A DNA stretch of 64,000 nucleotides. Origin: Burkholderia aenigmatica. GTDB taxonomy: Bacteria > Pseudomonadota > Gammaproteobacteria > Burkholderiales > Burkholderiaceae. Positions 1 to 9,546 of the stretch are shown in pieces; position 1 is the stretch's first letter; each line of letters opens with the position of its first letter. Where the stretch lies: the NCBI RefSeq assembly GCF_902499175.1, contig NZ_CABVQC010000012.1:62001-126000 (forward strand), written 5' to 3'. The notes beneath the pieces are model-generated. The model did no database searches. It was not told where the DNA came from and saw only the letters and a program-made list of their open reading frames with translations. The position numbers and the translations under genes were made by a program.

Positions 1-1066
1 TGTCGGACATCGCCTGCTGTTCCGGAGATACGACCAGAGCATCGGGAACTCCATCCGCCGCATACGGATTATTCTTCATCGCCTCCCAACCAGCCGTCCA
101 CGCCGACCGCAAACGGCTTTTCGACTCGACTGCACCGTTGCGTACCGCTCCTTCAGCAGAGGTAATCGACTCGAGCGCATCGATCTGTTTCACCCGCTCA
201 CGCGTGTACGTCAGTAACCAGCTCCCAGCGTCGTTCCGGAAGCCGTTCAATTCATGAACGTTCCCGATACCGTCCCACAATGCCAACAACATCGGTGGAT
301 GATGCTTGCCCTTGTCGAGCTGGCCGACATCGCTCATCACCCGGATCAACGCGTCACTGGCCGACCCGGGAGACGCCTGACGAATACGCAACGGGTAACA
401 GGTCGTCACCTGACGCATGACTTCCGGCTTGTATTTGCCGGTTTCGTCGCTCAGCGTCTGCGCAGGCGGCTGCAACAGTTTGGGATCGAGGCCAGGCATG
501 TATTCGATGACGTCATCGATACTTTGTCGGGTTGCAACGACAGCGTGCCCTTGTGCATCCTGGCCCGCCGAGATCCACTTTGACGGCTCGATCCATTGCA
601 TGCGTTTCTGACGAAGCGCTGCATCCTTCTTGTACAGTTCGAACGTGTCACGATGCCACGCGTGCTGCGAAAATGCGACATACACACGGTCAGTGCACTT
701 ATCGGGCCTCTCGATAGCAATGATGTCCATCGGTACTGCGATAGATTTCTTTGCACATGCAGGATGCGTCGTCGGCTGGGCCGGCAGCGGAAGCGACTGC
801 TTCCACAAGCGCCCGTCCTCCGTAACGTTATACGCTTCCCAGTAGTTACTACCTCGCGCACCCTTTACGTAGAACAGATACACCCAACCTGCACGCAACG
901 TGCGCAGCGCGTATCGATGTTCAGTCAGTTTGACGTCAGTCACCCCATGCCCGCTAACGCCGGCTGGCAACTTTGCTGCCACGGAATTCGGCACGACTGT
1001 GTACCGAACCGGCAGGATCGGCAGCCCCGTCTTTTCGCAGTTGGCGCACTGGTTTGCTGTATCCAT
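1..1066 (-). CDS. T6SS effector with VasX-type N-terminal domain (partial)
   Basis: The frame is open from an ATG at 1066 to the left edge, giving 355 visible residues. It is preceded by a GAGAGAG ribosome-binding site. The N-terminus has a Cys-x-x-Cys motif followed by LPILPVRY, then YALRTLRAGWVYLFY about 55 residues in and a WEAYNVT segment. This order is characteristic of the N-terminal region of VasX-like type VI secretion effectors, which is the part recognised by DUF4123 adaptors. In that family the toxic activity (often a membrane-disrupting colicin-like region) is in the C-terminal half, which is outside this window, as is any immunity gene. The gene lies 40 bases after the DUF4123 adaptor gene and is the last visible member of the vgrG operon. 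Family assignment is from motif recall, and the toxin activity is unknown. Confidence 0.75.
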   Translation of the reverse strand, partial: MDTANQCANCEKTGLPILPVRYTVVPNSVAAKLPAGVSGHGVTDVKLTEHRYALRTLRAGWVYLFYVKGARGSNYWEAYNVTEDGRLWKQSLPLPAQPTTHPACAKKSIAVPMDIIAIERPDKCTDRVYVAFSQHAWHRDTFELYKKDAALRQKRMQWIEPSKWISAGQDAQGHAVVATRQSIDDVIEYMPGLDPKLLQPPAQTLSDETGKYKPEVMRQVTTCYPLRIRQASPGSASDALIRVMSDVGQLDKGKHHPPMLLALWDGIGNVHELNGFRNDAGSWLLTYTRERVKQIDALESITSAEGAVRNGAVESKSRLRSAWTAGWEAMKNNPYAADGVPDALVVSPEQQAMSD

Positions 1067-1106
1067 TCGCTCTCTCGATATGGGAACTAGATTTATTCTG
1101 CTGAGA

Positions 1107-2072
1107 CTAGAAAGACAAAACTGCCTTCGACTCGTCGTACCACGCTCCCCGGCGAATCGCTTCGATTTCGTCCTCGCTCAATTCACCGACAGCGGATGTA
1201 TAGAACTCATCCGGCGCGCGCTGGCGCAATGCCAGTGCGACGCCCGGATGACGATCGAAATATGGATGCCACGCCAGCGCATGCCCGATAAAAGCGATCT
1301 TGTCCTCGCGATCGGTCAGTCCGTGCTGCTCCGCACGGGTCGCGCTCGCAATCGCGGTCTCGACTTCGCTGGATCGAGGCTGCCGCTGCGTAGCCAACAT
1401 ATGCAACGCAAGCGCTCGATTTATCACGCCATGACGATGGATATCACGCCACTGCCCTTCAGTCAGATCCAGTTCCGTACACGATGTCGTTGCCGACGAA
1501 TAGACGCATAACTTTGCAGTGGCATCCAACGCATGCCAGGCATTGACCGGGCCAAGCAAGGTCCGCTTCTGCCCGTCAGACAGAATCGGCCACATCAGGC
1601 TCAGTGCACGCGCGTCGTAGAAACGCAATGCGCATCGGCGCCCCTGATCGTCGATTTGCAGTATGTGATTCGACCAGTATCCGGCGATTTGCTCCGGTGC
1701 CATGTCGCTCGCCAACCAGCCGCCAATCCGTTGACCGAGCCCCTTTGCGACGGCATCCGGCTGTCGATCTTCGAAGGCCAGCCGAACGCTTTCAACCAAC
1801 AACGCCACACCTTCCGAGGTCGACAAATCCAGCTCGATCAAATACGGACGATGATCATCAGGGAAGGCTTCGTGCCCAATTGCGACGACGGCGCCAGGCC
1901 GATCATGGAACGACGGTGCACCCTCGTCGCTTTGAGGCAATGCACGCTGACTCGGGTCGACTACAAGGCAACAGCGCGACATGCGTTGCTGGTCGAAATA
2001 AGCGCGCAAGGCACGGACAGTCGAATCGATCAACTCACGGTTCAAGTCATCAACAGGTTCGATCGTTTCCAT
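1107..2072 (-). CDS. DUF4123 family T6SS effector adaptor
   Basis: This 321-residue protein resembles DUF4123 (Tap/TEC) chaperones, which bind a T6SS effector and load it on the VgrG spike tip in the cytoplasm. The ATG at 2072 was chosen because it follows the vgrG stop by four bases and has GGAG from the vgrG 3' end at the right distance. A longer frame would run into vgrG. The N-terminal half has the alternating hydrophobic and acidic pattern of the DUF4123 fold (for example CCLVVDPSQRA near residue 40). The C-terminal 150 residues are helical and charged. Its position between vgrG and a VasX-like effector is the classic adaptor position and strongly supports the call. Confidence 0.8.
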   Translation of the reverse strand: METIEPVDDLNRELIDSTVRALRAYFDQQRMSRCCLVVDPSQRALPQSDEGAPSFHDRPGAVVAIGHEAFPDDHRPYLIELDLSTSEGVALLVESVRLAFEDRQPDAVAKGLGQRIGGWLASDMAPEQIAGYWSNHILQIDDQGRRCALRFYDARALSLMWPILSDGQKRTLLGPVNAWHALDATAKLCVYSSATTSCTELDLTEGQWRDIHRHGVINRALALHMLATQRQPRSSEVETAIASATRAEQHGLTDREDKIAFIGHALAWHPYFDRHPGVALALRQRAPDEFYTSAVGELSEDEIEAIRRGAWYDESKAVLSF

Positions 2073-2076
2073 CCCG

Positions 2077-4608
2077 TCACTCCAGCACGACGCTCGACGC
2101 GCTATCGGCCGATGCCGCAGCGGTCTTCCACGAACAGCCCTTCGGCACACTGGCAAGCGGTGAAGGCAAGCGCATCGACGATGCGCCCGGCTTGTCCCAC
2201 GATGCGCATTTTTCGAGAATCTGGCCGCTCGTTCCGTTCTCGATCAGATCAGGTGTGATCTTGATATACGAGCCGCCTGCGCCGATCCAGATTTCTTTTT
2301 CGGCCGAGATAACGACCTTCCCGTTCGAGCTCGTGATCGTCACGTCGTTGAGCGCCGAAAGCTTCATCTCGTCACTCTGCGCCTGAATCTCGACCTTGCC
2401 CTTCGCCGCAAACAGCTTGATCCCCGCGTTCTGCGCGAACAGGCTGATCTTCTCCATCACACTCGCGATCAGCGATTTGCCGGCCGCCACGTGCACGCTC
2501 TTGCCACTGACGATATTGACCTGCTGGTTCGCCGTGACCTGCGCCGACTCCTGCGTCGACAGGCCCACGCCGGCGGGACTCGCCATCAGCATGATCGGCG
2601 TCGAGAACCCGTTCGCGTTGCCCGTGCCGCCCCCGTCCGTCCGACCACCACTGCCGGCGCCGCCGCTCACGCCATAGTGCGTCGCGTCGGTGAATTTCTT
2701 GAGCGCGTCCTGCCCTTCCTGCAGGCTCTCCGCCTGGTTCGCCGAACTCGCCTGCGACGTCAGATCGACGACGGTTTCCGCACTGGCCAACTGCTCGGAT
2801 GCAGCGGTCACGTTCAATGGCTGGTTCGTCGCTGTCGGGTGCGTGGATACGAACAAGCCCTGCCCCGCCCGAATGGCGCCATAGGCGTCCGATTTGAGGT
2901 CGAAACCGCTACCGAGGAACGCACCACGCGTATTGTCGGTCTGCTGGATCAGGTACCCGAGGTGCAAATGAGACTGGTAGCTGCTCGAGTAAAGGTGAAC
3001 CCGATTCTGCTGCGTCGAGTCGTCCATCACGAGCTGGTTGTAGCCGGTGCCGCCGTACTCGCGCGAGCGTTGACCGGACAGCAAACCGTTTGTGTGCCAC
3101 ACCGGCTGCGTCGCGCCCCCGTACATCCTCGCAATGATGACGGGCCGATCGCAGTCACCTTCCATGAAGCCCACGACGACTTCGTCGCCCTTGCGTAGTG
3201 GCTGAATCCCGCCACGGCTCGAGCCCGCATCCAGAAACGTCGGACGTACCCAGCACGACGCGCGTTCATCCTGGCCGTTGCGGCGATTCCAGTGGAACCA
3301 CACCTTCACCCGGTTCAGCGAATCGGTATAGACCTCCTCGCCGCTCGGCCCGGCCACGATCGCATTCTGCAACTGCATCACGGGCTTCTTGTGTTCGAAC
3401 GGGCTGCGGAACGGAACGTTGCGCGGTTGCGCTTCGACCATCACCTGAAAGAAACCTTCGCTGCCGTCGGCATGGCGAACCGTCGCGCCTGCCTTCGCTT
3501 GCGCAACCTCCTCAGCCAGCCCGTCGGGGAATTGCTCTGCTTCGTCCAGACCGGGCAGGTTATTGCAGATCAACCAGTCGACGCCGAGCAGAACGAATTC
3601 GCGATCCGGTTGACTGCCCGCATCGTGTACCGGATGGCCGCGCAGTTCGAAGCGCCGCCCCGGCATCGCACAACGCAAGCCGCCGATGCCGTGAAAGCGC
3701 TTCATCCGCGACTTGCGCTCTTCGAGCCGAATCTGCGCAAGACGCTCGCCTTGCTCACGATCCGACCACATGTACGCACCGGGATAGTCGTAGATCTCCC
3801 CATCGGTCGGCAGCTTGCCGTCCACGTCGGTCACACCCTGCACCTGCCGAGGAAGATCGGGGCGCTTGTAGTCGAACGAGCGCGACGTCAGTTGCGCACT
3901 ATCGATCTGGAGCTGCTCCTTCCATTGCGCGAACCCGTCCAGTTCGCCGCTGATTTCCGTAGGGCCGAACTCGACAACCGGCTGCTTCAGCTGCGGGACA
4001 AAATAAACGTCGTCCGTCAGCACCATCGTGTGCGACCGACCATTGTCCGCCTGCTCGAAGTACGGGAACACGCCCACCTCTTCAAGGCTGCGATGAACGA
4101 AGTTCAGGTCGTATTCCCATTGCACGCGGTTCGAATACGACGGAAGCGGTTTATGCAAATCGAAACGATACGCGCCGCGTGCTTGCGGATGCTGGTCGAA
4201 TACGTCGGTCAGAATCTGCTCGCCGTTCTGCTCCTGCCAGTCCCGCATATCGCGGCGCAGGCGCAGAAAATAGAGCCAGGAAGAGAAGGCCAGCTTGTAA
4301 AAGGTCAACGGCCCATCCGCCCCCAACCGGCTGAATCGGTGAACATAGCCATGGATCGGCATGTATGAGCCGTTTGCCTGCTGGATCCAAAGCGTGACCG
4401 GCTTGGCGAGCAGCGCGCTGAGTTCGATCTGACTGCCGCGCGGTGAAACGGCATCAATCTCGAATTCGTAATCGCGGCCGAGTCTAGCCGTTCCTTTCAC
4501 ATAGAGCGGCAATAACCAGTCGACGCCGAGCGGCGTGTCCAGTTTGACAAGACGATTGTATTGCGCGTCGCCAAGACGCAATGTCTTATAAAGCGCGGTA
4601 TGGCCCAT
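2077..4608 (-). CDS. vgrG: Type VI secretion spike protein VgrG (Rhs/VgrG family)
   Basis: This 843-residue VgrG trimerises into the T6SS puncturing spike and carries the downstream effector. The order is a gp27-like base (about residues 15-380), a gp5-like OB domain (SLNRVKVWFHWNRR and QPLRKGDEVVVGFMEGDCDRP, about 440-520), and a C-terminal DUF2345 beta-helix extension (about 640-800) ending with the GQILEKCASWDKPGASS segment usual in Burkholderia VgrGs. Between the OB and DUF2345 regions is a Gly/Thr-rich linker. The start at 4608 is preferred to an ATG 96 bases upstream because a perfect TATAAT lies at 4658-4663, so the longer version would start upstream of the transcript. The gene begins a three-gene operon with the DUF4123 adaptor and the effector. 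Confidence 0.93.
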   Translation of the reverse strand: MGHTALYKTLRLGDAQYNRLVKLDTPLGVDWLLPLYVKGTARLGRDYEFEIDAVSPRGSQIELSALLAKPVTLWIQQANGSYMPIHGYVHRFSRLGADGPLTFYKLAFSSWLYFLRLRRDMRDWQEQNGEQILTDVFDQHPQARGAYRFDLHKPLPSYSNRVQWEYDLNFVHRSLEEVGVFPYFEQADNGRSHTMVLTDDVYFVPQLKQPVVEFGPTEISGELDGFAQWKEQLQIDSAQLTSRSFDYKRPDLPRQVQGVTDVDGKLPTDGEIYDYPGAYMWSDREQGERLAQIRLEERKSRMKRFHGIGGLRCAMPGRRFELRGHPVHDAGSQPDREFVLLGVDWLICNNLPGLDEAEQFPDGLAEEVAQAKAGATVRHADGSEGFFQVMVEAQPRNVPFRSPFEHKKPVMQLQNAIVAGPSGEEVYTDSLNRVKVWFHWNRRNGQDERASCWVRPTFLDAGSSRGGIQPLRKGDEVVVGFMEGDCDRPVIIARMYGGATQPVWHTNGLLSGQRSREYGGTGYNQLVMDDSTQQNRVHLYSSSYQSHLHLGYLIQQTDNTRGAFLGSGFDLKSDAYGAIRAGQGLFVSTHPTATNQPLNVTAASEQLASAETVVDLTSQASSANQAESLQEGQDALKKFTDATHYGVSGGAGSGGRTDGGGTGNANGFSTPIMLMASPAGVGLSTQESAQVTANQQVNIVSGKSVHVAAGKSLIASVMEKISLFAQNAGIKLFAAKGKVEIQAQSDEMKLSALNDVTITSSNGKVVISAEKEIWIGAGGSYIKITPDLIENGTSGQILEKCASWDKPGASSMRLPSPLASVPKGCSWKTAAASADSASSVVLE

Positions 4609-4657
4609 GCAGCTTGCCCTTGGTTGGTATTCAGGTGGGGTTTCTGCCGAGCGGTGA

Positions 4658-4663
4658 TTATAA
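4658..4663 (-). promoter_or_regulatory. Candidate -10 box of the vgrG operon
   Basis: A perfect TATAAT on the minus strand lies 50 bases upstream of the chosen vgrG ATG. The surrounding 150 bases are clearly AT-rich compared with the rest of the window. No good -35 is seen at 17 bases, so an activator or alternative factor may be needed. Confidence 0.45.
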
Positions 4664-5224
4664 ATACCTTTCGGAACAAGACGATAGTGGCCGTTGCACC
4701 TCATCTATTTCAAATAGACGGAAAATATGACCGGCACACACGAAATTAAAGAGACTTCACAATTTTTCAGGAAAAAATTTCCGATAATTCTCGTGAGTCG
4801 CTTTAAACCACTCATCTCTTTTCTGAACCCGGCCAACCGTGGCGACTCTGCGGCCGTACTCCCGGATAGTGCGCGCTGCGCACGGGAAATTCGGCGAATT
4901 TCCCCCTCTTTGATGCCGTGCCAGTCAGCCTCGCATGCGTATCGATCGCGAGATTCGTATCGGGGCTCTATTGACTCTCAGCCAGGAATTAAGCGGCTCG
5001 AGCTTTCTCGCCCTCGGCGCCACCTATCCCGTCGCCCTTTCGATTGGAGAAGTGCAAGAAATGGGAAAATCAGGCGTCGTTTCACGATCTTGTAATAAAC
5101 GGCACTCGTCAAGATCGCCATAAGGAAATGAACAACGCCGATCCCGCCTTTGATCGCATTGACGAACCCGAACGCCGTTTCGACCCACGCCGCGCGACAC
5201 GACGTGTTCGAATCAATAACGAAT
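4664..5224. other. Intergenic region between vgrG and maeB
   Basis: About 560 bases with no convincing gene. The half next to vgrG (to about 4810) is AT-rich and likely holds its promoter. A 90-codon minus-strand frame at 4978-5250 has a hydrophobic patch but overlaps the maeB terminator hairpin and is not accepted as a gene. Confidence 0.5.
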
Positions 5225-5268
5225 GGGGCGGGTTCCCCGAACGACACCACGCCCGGTCAACCCGCCCC
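5225..5268 (-). terminator. Hairpin downstream of maeB
   Basis: GGGGCGGGTT (5225-5234) pairs perfectly with AACCCGCCCC (5259-5268), 15 bases after the maeB stop. The loop is long (24 bases) and contains weaker internal pairing. The run of T expected for intrinsic termination is poor, so this may be a transcript-protecting hairpin instead. Confidence 0.55.
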
Positions 5269-5282
5269 CTTTCTGCCCCTAC

Positions 5283-7583
5283 TCAGGCACCCGCGTTGCG
5301 ATTCGCCTCAATCACCGTCAGCGCCGCCATATTCACGATCCGCCGCACCGTCGAGCTCGACGTCAGAATGTTCACCGGCGCATTGACGCCCAGCAGGAAC
5401 GGCCCCACCGCCACATTACTGCCCGCCTCGGTCTTGAGCAGGTTGTACGCGATATTCCCCGCATCCACGTTCGGGCACACGAGCAGGTTGGCCGCCCCCT
5501 TCAGCGGCGACATCGGCAGCAGCCGCGACCGCAAGCCCTCGTCGAGCGCACAGTCGCCATGCATCTCGCCGTCGGCCTCGATATCCGGCGCCTGCTCCCG
5601 GACGATCTCCAGCGCCCGACGCATCTTCACGCCCGAAGCCGCACTGCCCGACCCGAAGTTCGAGCGCGACAGCAACGCCGCCTTCGGCGTCAGATTCAGC
5701 CATTCCATCTGACGTGCCGCGGCAATCGTGAATTCCGCGATCTGCTCCGCATCGGGGTTGTCGTTGACGTGCGTATCCACCAGCGCGACCGTCCGCTGAT
5801 CGAGCAACAGGATGTTCATCGCCGCATAGGTGGACGCACCCGGCTTCTTCCCGATCACCTCGTCGACGAACCGCAGGTGGTTGTGATACTCGCCCACCGT
5901 CCCGCAAATCATCCCGTCCGCGTCGCCGAGCCGCACCATCATCGCGCCGATCAGCGTCAGGCGGCGGCGCATCTCGACCCGCGCCATTTCCTTCGAGATG
6001 CCATCCCGGCACCGCAGTTCCCAGTACGTCGTCCAGTATTGCGGGAACCGCTCGTCATACTCGGGGTTCGTCACCTCGACATCCTGCCCGAGCCGGATCC
6101 GCAACCCGAATCGCTCGATGCGCGCCAGCAGCACTTCCGGGCGCCCGACCAGGATCGGACGCGCCAGCTTCTCATCGACGATCACCTGCACCGCGCGGAG
6201 CACGCGCTCGTCCTCGCCTTCGGTAAAGACGATCCGTGCCTTGCCACCGTCGCGCACCAGCTGGCGCGCCGTCGCGAACAGCGGCTTCATGAACGCGCCG
6301 GAGTGGTAGACGAATTGCTGCAGTTGCTCGACGTACGCGTCGAGATCGGTCAGCGGGCGCTTCGCCACGCCGCCTTCCATCGCCGCCTTGGCCACGGCCG
6401 GCGCGATGCGGACGATCAGGCGCGGATCGAACGGCTTCGGAATCAGGTATTGCGCACCGAACGCCACGTCGTACGCACCATAGGCGGCCGCAACGACTTC
6501 GTTCTGCTCCTCCTCGGCCAACCCCGCGATCGCGTGAACCGCGGCGATCTCCATTTCGCGGGTGATCGTCGTCGCGCCCACGTCCAGCGCACCGCGGAAG
6601 ATGTACGGGAAGCAGAGGACGTTGTTGACCTGGTTCGGGTAGTCCGAGCGGCCCGTCGCGATCACGACGTCGTCGCGCGTCGCATGCGCCAGTTCCGGGA
6701 AGATTTCCGGCGTGGGATTGGCCAGCGCGAGAATCAGCGGGCGCGGCGCCATCTCTTTCAGCATGTCGGCGGTCAGGATGCCGCCGACCGACAGGCCCAG
6801 GAACACGTCCGCGCCGCCGATCACTTCCGCGAGCTTGCGCGCGTCGGTTTCCTGCGCAAAGCGCGACTTGGCCGGGTCCATCAGCGCGGTGCGGCCGCGA
6901 TAGACGACGCCTTCGATGTCGGTCACCCAGACGTTTTCAACCGGCAGCCCGAGGTCGACCAGCAGGTCCAGGCAGGCCAGCGCGGCGGCGCCGGCCCCCG
7001 ACGTCACGACCTTCACGTCCGAAATCGACTTCCCGACGACCTTCAGCCCGTTGATGAACGCGGCGGAGACGGTGATGGCGGTGCCGTGCTGATCGTCGTG
7101 GAACACCGGAATCTTCATGCGATCGCGCAGCTTCTGCTCGACCGTGAAGCACTCGGGCGCCTTGATGTCCTCGAGGTTGATGCCGCCGAAGGTCGGCTCG
7201 AGACCGGCGATGATGTCGACCAGCTTGTCCGGATCGGTTTCGTTGATCTCGATGTCGAACACGTCGATCCCCGCGAACTTCTTGAACAGCACGGCCTTGC
7301 CTTCCATGACCGGCTTGGACGCGAGCGGGCCGATGTTGCCCAGACCCAGCACGGCCGTGCCGTTCGTGATCACGCCCACCAGATTGCCGCGGCTCGTGAA
7401 ACGGTGCGCCTGCAGCGGATCGGCGGCGATGGCTTCGCACACGCCCGCCACGCCCGGCGTGTAGGCCAGCGCGAGATCGCGCTGGGTCACGAGCGGCTTG
7501 CTGGCGACGACCGAGATCTTTCCCGGGGTCGGAAATTCGTGATAGTCGAACGCGGCCTGCTGCTGTGTCTCTGTCTGTTTCAT
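5283..7583 (-). CDS. maeB: NADP-dependent malic enzyme, MaeB type
   Basis: This 766-residue protein converts malate to pyruvate and CO2 with reduction of NADP, a cytoplasmic anaplerotic and NADPH-forming reaction. It has the full large-form layout. The malic N domain is at about 20-155 ([10 protein letters not shown] and [11 protein letters not shown]). The NAD(P)-binding domain is at about 165-410 ([19 protein letters not shown], then GAGAAA). The C-terminal phosphotransacetylase-like domain at about 430-760 ([12 protein letters not shown]) is regulatory in this family. The ATG at 7583 gives the usual MaeB N-terminus ([10 protein letters not shown]). A LysR gene starts 137 bases away in the opposite direction and may control it. 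Confidence 0.95.
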   Translation of the reverse strand: MKQTETQQQAAFDYHEFPTPGKISVVASKPLVTQRDLALAYTPGVAGVCEAIAADPLQAHRFTSRGNLVGVITNGTAVLGLGNIGPLASKPVMEGKAVLFKKFAGIDVFDIEINETDPDKLVDIIAGLEPTFGGINLEDIKAPECFTVEQKLRDRMKIPVFHDDQHGTAITVSAAFINGLKVVGKSISDVKVVTSGAGAAALACLDLLVDLGLPVENVWVTDIEGVVYRGRTALMDPAKSRFAQETDARKLAEVIGGADVFLGLSVGGILTADMLKEMAPRPLILALANPTPEIFPELAHATRDDVVIATGRSDYPNQVNNVLCFPYIFRGALDVGATTITREMEIAAVHAIAGLAEEEQNEVVAAAYGAYDVAFGAQYLIPKPFDPRLIVRIAPAVAKAAMEGGVAKRPLTDLDAYVEQLQQFVYHSGAFMKPLFATARQLVRDGGKARIVFTEGEDERVLRAVQVIVDEKLARPILVGRPEVLLARIERFGLRIRLGQDVEVTNPEYDERFPQYWTTYWELRCRDGISKEMARVEMRRRLTLIGAMMVRLGDADGMICGTVGEYHNHLRFVDEVIGKKPGASTYAAMNILLLDQRTVALVDTHVNDNPDAEQIAEFTIAAARQMEWLNLTPKAALLSRSNFGSGSAASGVKMRRALEIVREQAPDIEADGEMHGDCALDEGLRSRLLPMSPLKGAANLLVCPNVDAGNIAYNLLKTEAGSNVAVGPFLLGVNAPVNILTSSSTVRRIVNMAALTVIEANRNAGA

Positions 7584-7695
7584 GTTTTTCCGATCCGGGC
7601 ACGGGCGCCAGGCCAGTCCCGGCGCGATCCATGAAGGTGATTCTAGGGATCCGCCATAAGGAGATGATTCTGTTTTAATATCGGCTCATCACTTT

Positions 7696-7706
7696 TTCAT
7701 GATGAA
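7696..7706. promoter_or_regulatory. Palindrome TTCATGATGAA in the maeB/LysR divergent region
   Basis: This perfect 11-base palindrome lies in the AT-rich part of the 137-base divergent spacer, 15 bases before the LysR start. Its position fits an autoregulatory site for the LysR protein, but it lacks the clear T-N11-A spacing and is only a candidate. Confidence 0.3.
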
Positions 7707-7720
7707 TACATGACCAGTCA

Positions 7721-8692
7721 ATGACTTTTGACGCGAACGACGTGGTCAGGCGGCTGGGCGCGCGCCTGAAGATGCGGCACCTGGTGCTGTTGTTGCAGAT
7801 CCAGCAGCACGGATCGCTGACGCGCGTCGCGGAGCACATGGCCAGCAGCCAGCCGGCCGTGACGAACGCGTTGTCCGAGCTGGAGAGCATGTTCGGCACG
7901 CCGCTGTTCGAGCGCTCGTCGCGCGGCATGCGGCCCACCGCGCTCGGCGCGGTCGTGCTCGAGCGGGCGAAGGCGATGATCAAGGATCTCGACCACCTCG
8001 CCCGCGAAATGGAGGCCGTCGCCGCCGGGCATGCGGCCCACCTGCATATCGGCGTGATTCCGTTCATTTCCGGACAGATGCTGTCGGCGGCGCTCAAGCG
8101 GCTGCAAGCGCGCATGGAGCGGCGCGTGACCGTGACGATTCACGAAGGCACCAGCGATCAGCTCCTGCTGCAGCTCAGGGACCACAGCGTCGACATCGTG
8201 ATCGGGCGGGCGTCGTCGGCGATCGATCTGGGCCAGGTCTCCTTCGAGGTGCTGTACCAGCAGCAGCCGCGCATGATCGCGAGCCGGCGTCTGGCCGCGA
8301 AACTGGCTCGCACCGCGCTCGACTGGCACAAGCTGCACGCGCTCGACTGGATTCTCGGCGCACCGCATACGCCGATGCGGGAACAGGTGACCGACCTGTT
8401 CCTGTCGGCCGGCATCCCGCCGCCCGTTCCGATCGTCGAAAGCTATTCGTCGAAGCTGATCGGCGAGATGATCGCGTCGAGCGACGAGGCCGTCTCGATC
8501 GTGCCCGCCGATATCGCGGAAGAACTGGTGCGGTTCGCGGGCGTGGCGATCGTGCCGTACTCGCTGGTGTGGACGCTCCCGCCCATCGCGCTGTTTACCC
8601 GCGCCGCCGATTCGCGCGCGCCGGCGCGCGATCTGCTCGTGGACGCACTGCGCGAGGTGTGCAGGGAGACGTACGGGGACGCGCAGCGATAA
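7721..8692 (+). CDS. LysR-family transcriptional regulator
   Basis: This 323-residue DNA-binding regulator has an N-terminal winged HTH at about 15-75 (SLTRVAEHMASSQPAVTNAL is the recognition region) followed by a LysR substrate-binding fold at about 95-315. The N-terminal KMRHLVLLLQIQQHGS resembles the subgroup that includes PcaQ/GbpR-type regulators of aromatic or sugar catabolism. The ligand cannot be read from the sequence. The gene is divergent from maeB, so control of malic enzyme or of itself is plausible. Confidence 0.9.
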   Translation: MTFDANDVVRRLGARLKMRHLVLLLQIQQHGSLTRVAEHMASSQPAVTNALSELESMFGTPLFERSSRGMRPTALGAVVLERAKAMIKDLDHLAREMEAVAAGHAAHLHIGVIPFISGQMLSAALKRLQARMERRVTVTIHEGTSDQLLLQLRDHSVDIVIGRASSAIDLGQVSFEVLYQQQPRMIASRRLAAKLARTALDWHKLHALDWILGAPHTPMREQVTDLFLSAGIPPPVPIVESYSSKLIGEMIASSDEAVSIVPADIAEELVRFAGVAIVPYSLVWTLPPIALFTRAADSRAPARDLLVDALREVCRETYGDAQR

Positions 8693-8761
8693 GGGTTCGC
8701 GCGCCGGGTCCGCCGAAAGCCGTCATACGCTTCGACGAATACCGGGCCGCCCCGTAGCAGG

Positions 8762-9439
8762 CTACTGGCTGGCGGTGAGGCGACGCAGAATTTCCGCACG
8801 CTCGGCGGTCAGCACATGATCCGAGCCCTCGCCGCGGTCATAGCGCTTGGTCGTCCGGTAGGAAAACCGCTTCCTGTACTGGCTGGTGGCGGGATCGAAC
8901 ACCCACGCATCAACGACGAACAGGTGCGCCTCGAAATGACTCTCGCCGTCGCCCCACACGTAATCGGCTCGAACGAACACCGGATAGGGCGACACGTCCG
9001 GCACCTTCCACATCGCGCGGTCGGCCAGCTCCGTCTGGGTGACTTTCGGCATCAGGTTCTCGATCTTGCCGTTCGCGCCATAACGCAATATCGCCACGCG
9101 CTCCAGCATCCCGCTGCCACCGCCGAAGAACATCCCCGAGAAGAACACCCACGAGCCGCCCGACGCAATCGGCAACCGTTCGGATCGCGGCTTCAGACCG
9201 AACTGGTACACGTCCTTCGAGCCATCGTACAGCAGCGCGGGCGGCATTTCGAAGCACGGCGCGCGATCGGGGAGCACGCAGAGTTTCACGCCGGACAACG
9301 GGAACCCCTCGTTGTCCAGCCGGCCCTCCGCCTGAGCGAAACGTGGGAATGCAAGTTCGCTGGATGCGGCTTGAGCCCCTGCGATGCCAATGACGAAAAC
9401 GCTCAAGATCACGCCGAGCGGCTTGAAAACCCTGCGCAT
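8762..9439 (-). CDS. Exported protein of unknown function
   Basis: This 225-residue protein begins with a typical signal peptide (positively charged MRRVFKPLG, a hydrophobic stretch, then AGAQA|ASSEL), so it should act in the periplasm. I do not recognise the family. The ATG at 9439 is preferred to one seven codons earlier because AGAAGGGGG sits at ribosome-binding distance from it. The mature part has a WVFFSGMFFGGGSG segment and many aromatic residues, suggesting a beta-rich fold. It is monocistronic in appearance, 107 bases from the MerR-methyltransferase gene on the same strand. Confidence 0.65.
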   Translation of the reverse strand: MRRVFKPLGVILSVFVIGIAGAQAASSELAFPRFAQAEGRLDNEGFPLSGVKLCVLPDRAPCFEMPPALLYDGSKDVYQFGLKPRSERLPIASGGSWVFFSGMFFGGGSGMLERVAILRYGANGKIENLMPKVTQTELADRAMWKVPDVSPYPVFVRADYVWGDGESHFEAHLFVVDAWVFDPATSQYRKRFSYRTTKRYDRGEGSDHVLTAERAEILRRLTASQ

Positions 9440-9546
9440 GCACCTGCCCCCTTCTCTCATGTTTTGTTAGGCGCGAATTGTCGATGATCCGGCCGCGTCT
9501 GTCGAATGAACGGGTGCGGCCGGCGACGTGCGCCGGCCAACACACA

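Noticed and set aside
4727-5095. Plus-strand 122-codon frame in the vgrG-maeB gap
   Set aside because: Lies across the AT-rich vgrG promoter region with no motif and an Arg/Ser-rich end. It is unlikely to be translated.
4978-5250. Minus-strand 90-codon frame with a hydrophobic patch
   Set aside because: Starts inside the maeB terminator hairpin, has no ribosome-binding site and ends in basic low-complexity sequence.
5223-7634. Open frame of about 800 codons antisense to maeB
   Set aside because: Arg/His-rich translation with no recognisable motif, fully covered by an unmistakable MaeB on the other strand. It results from high GC in the third codon position.
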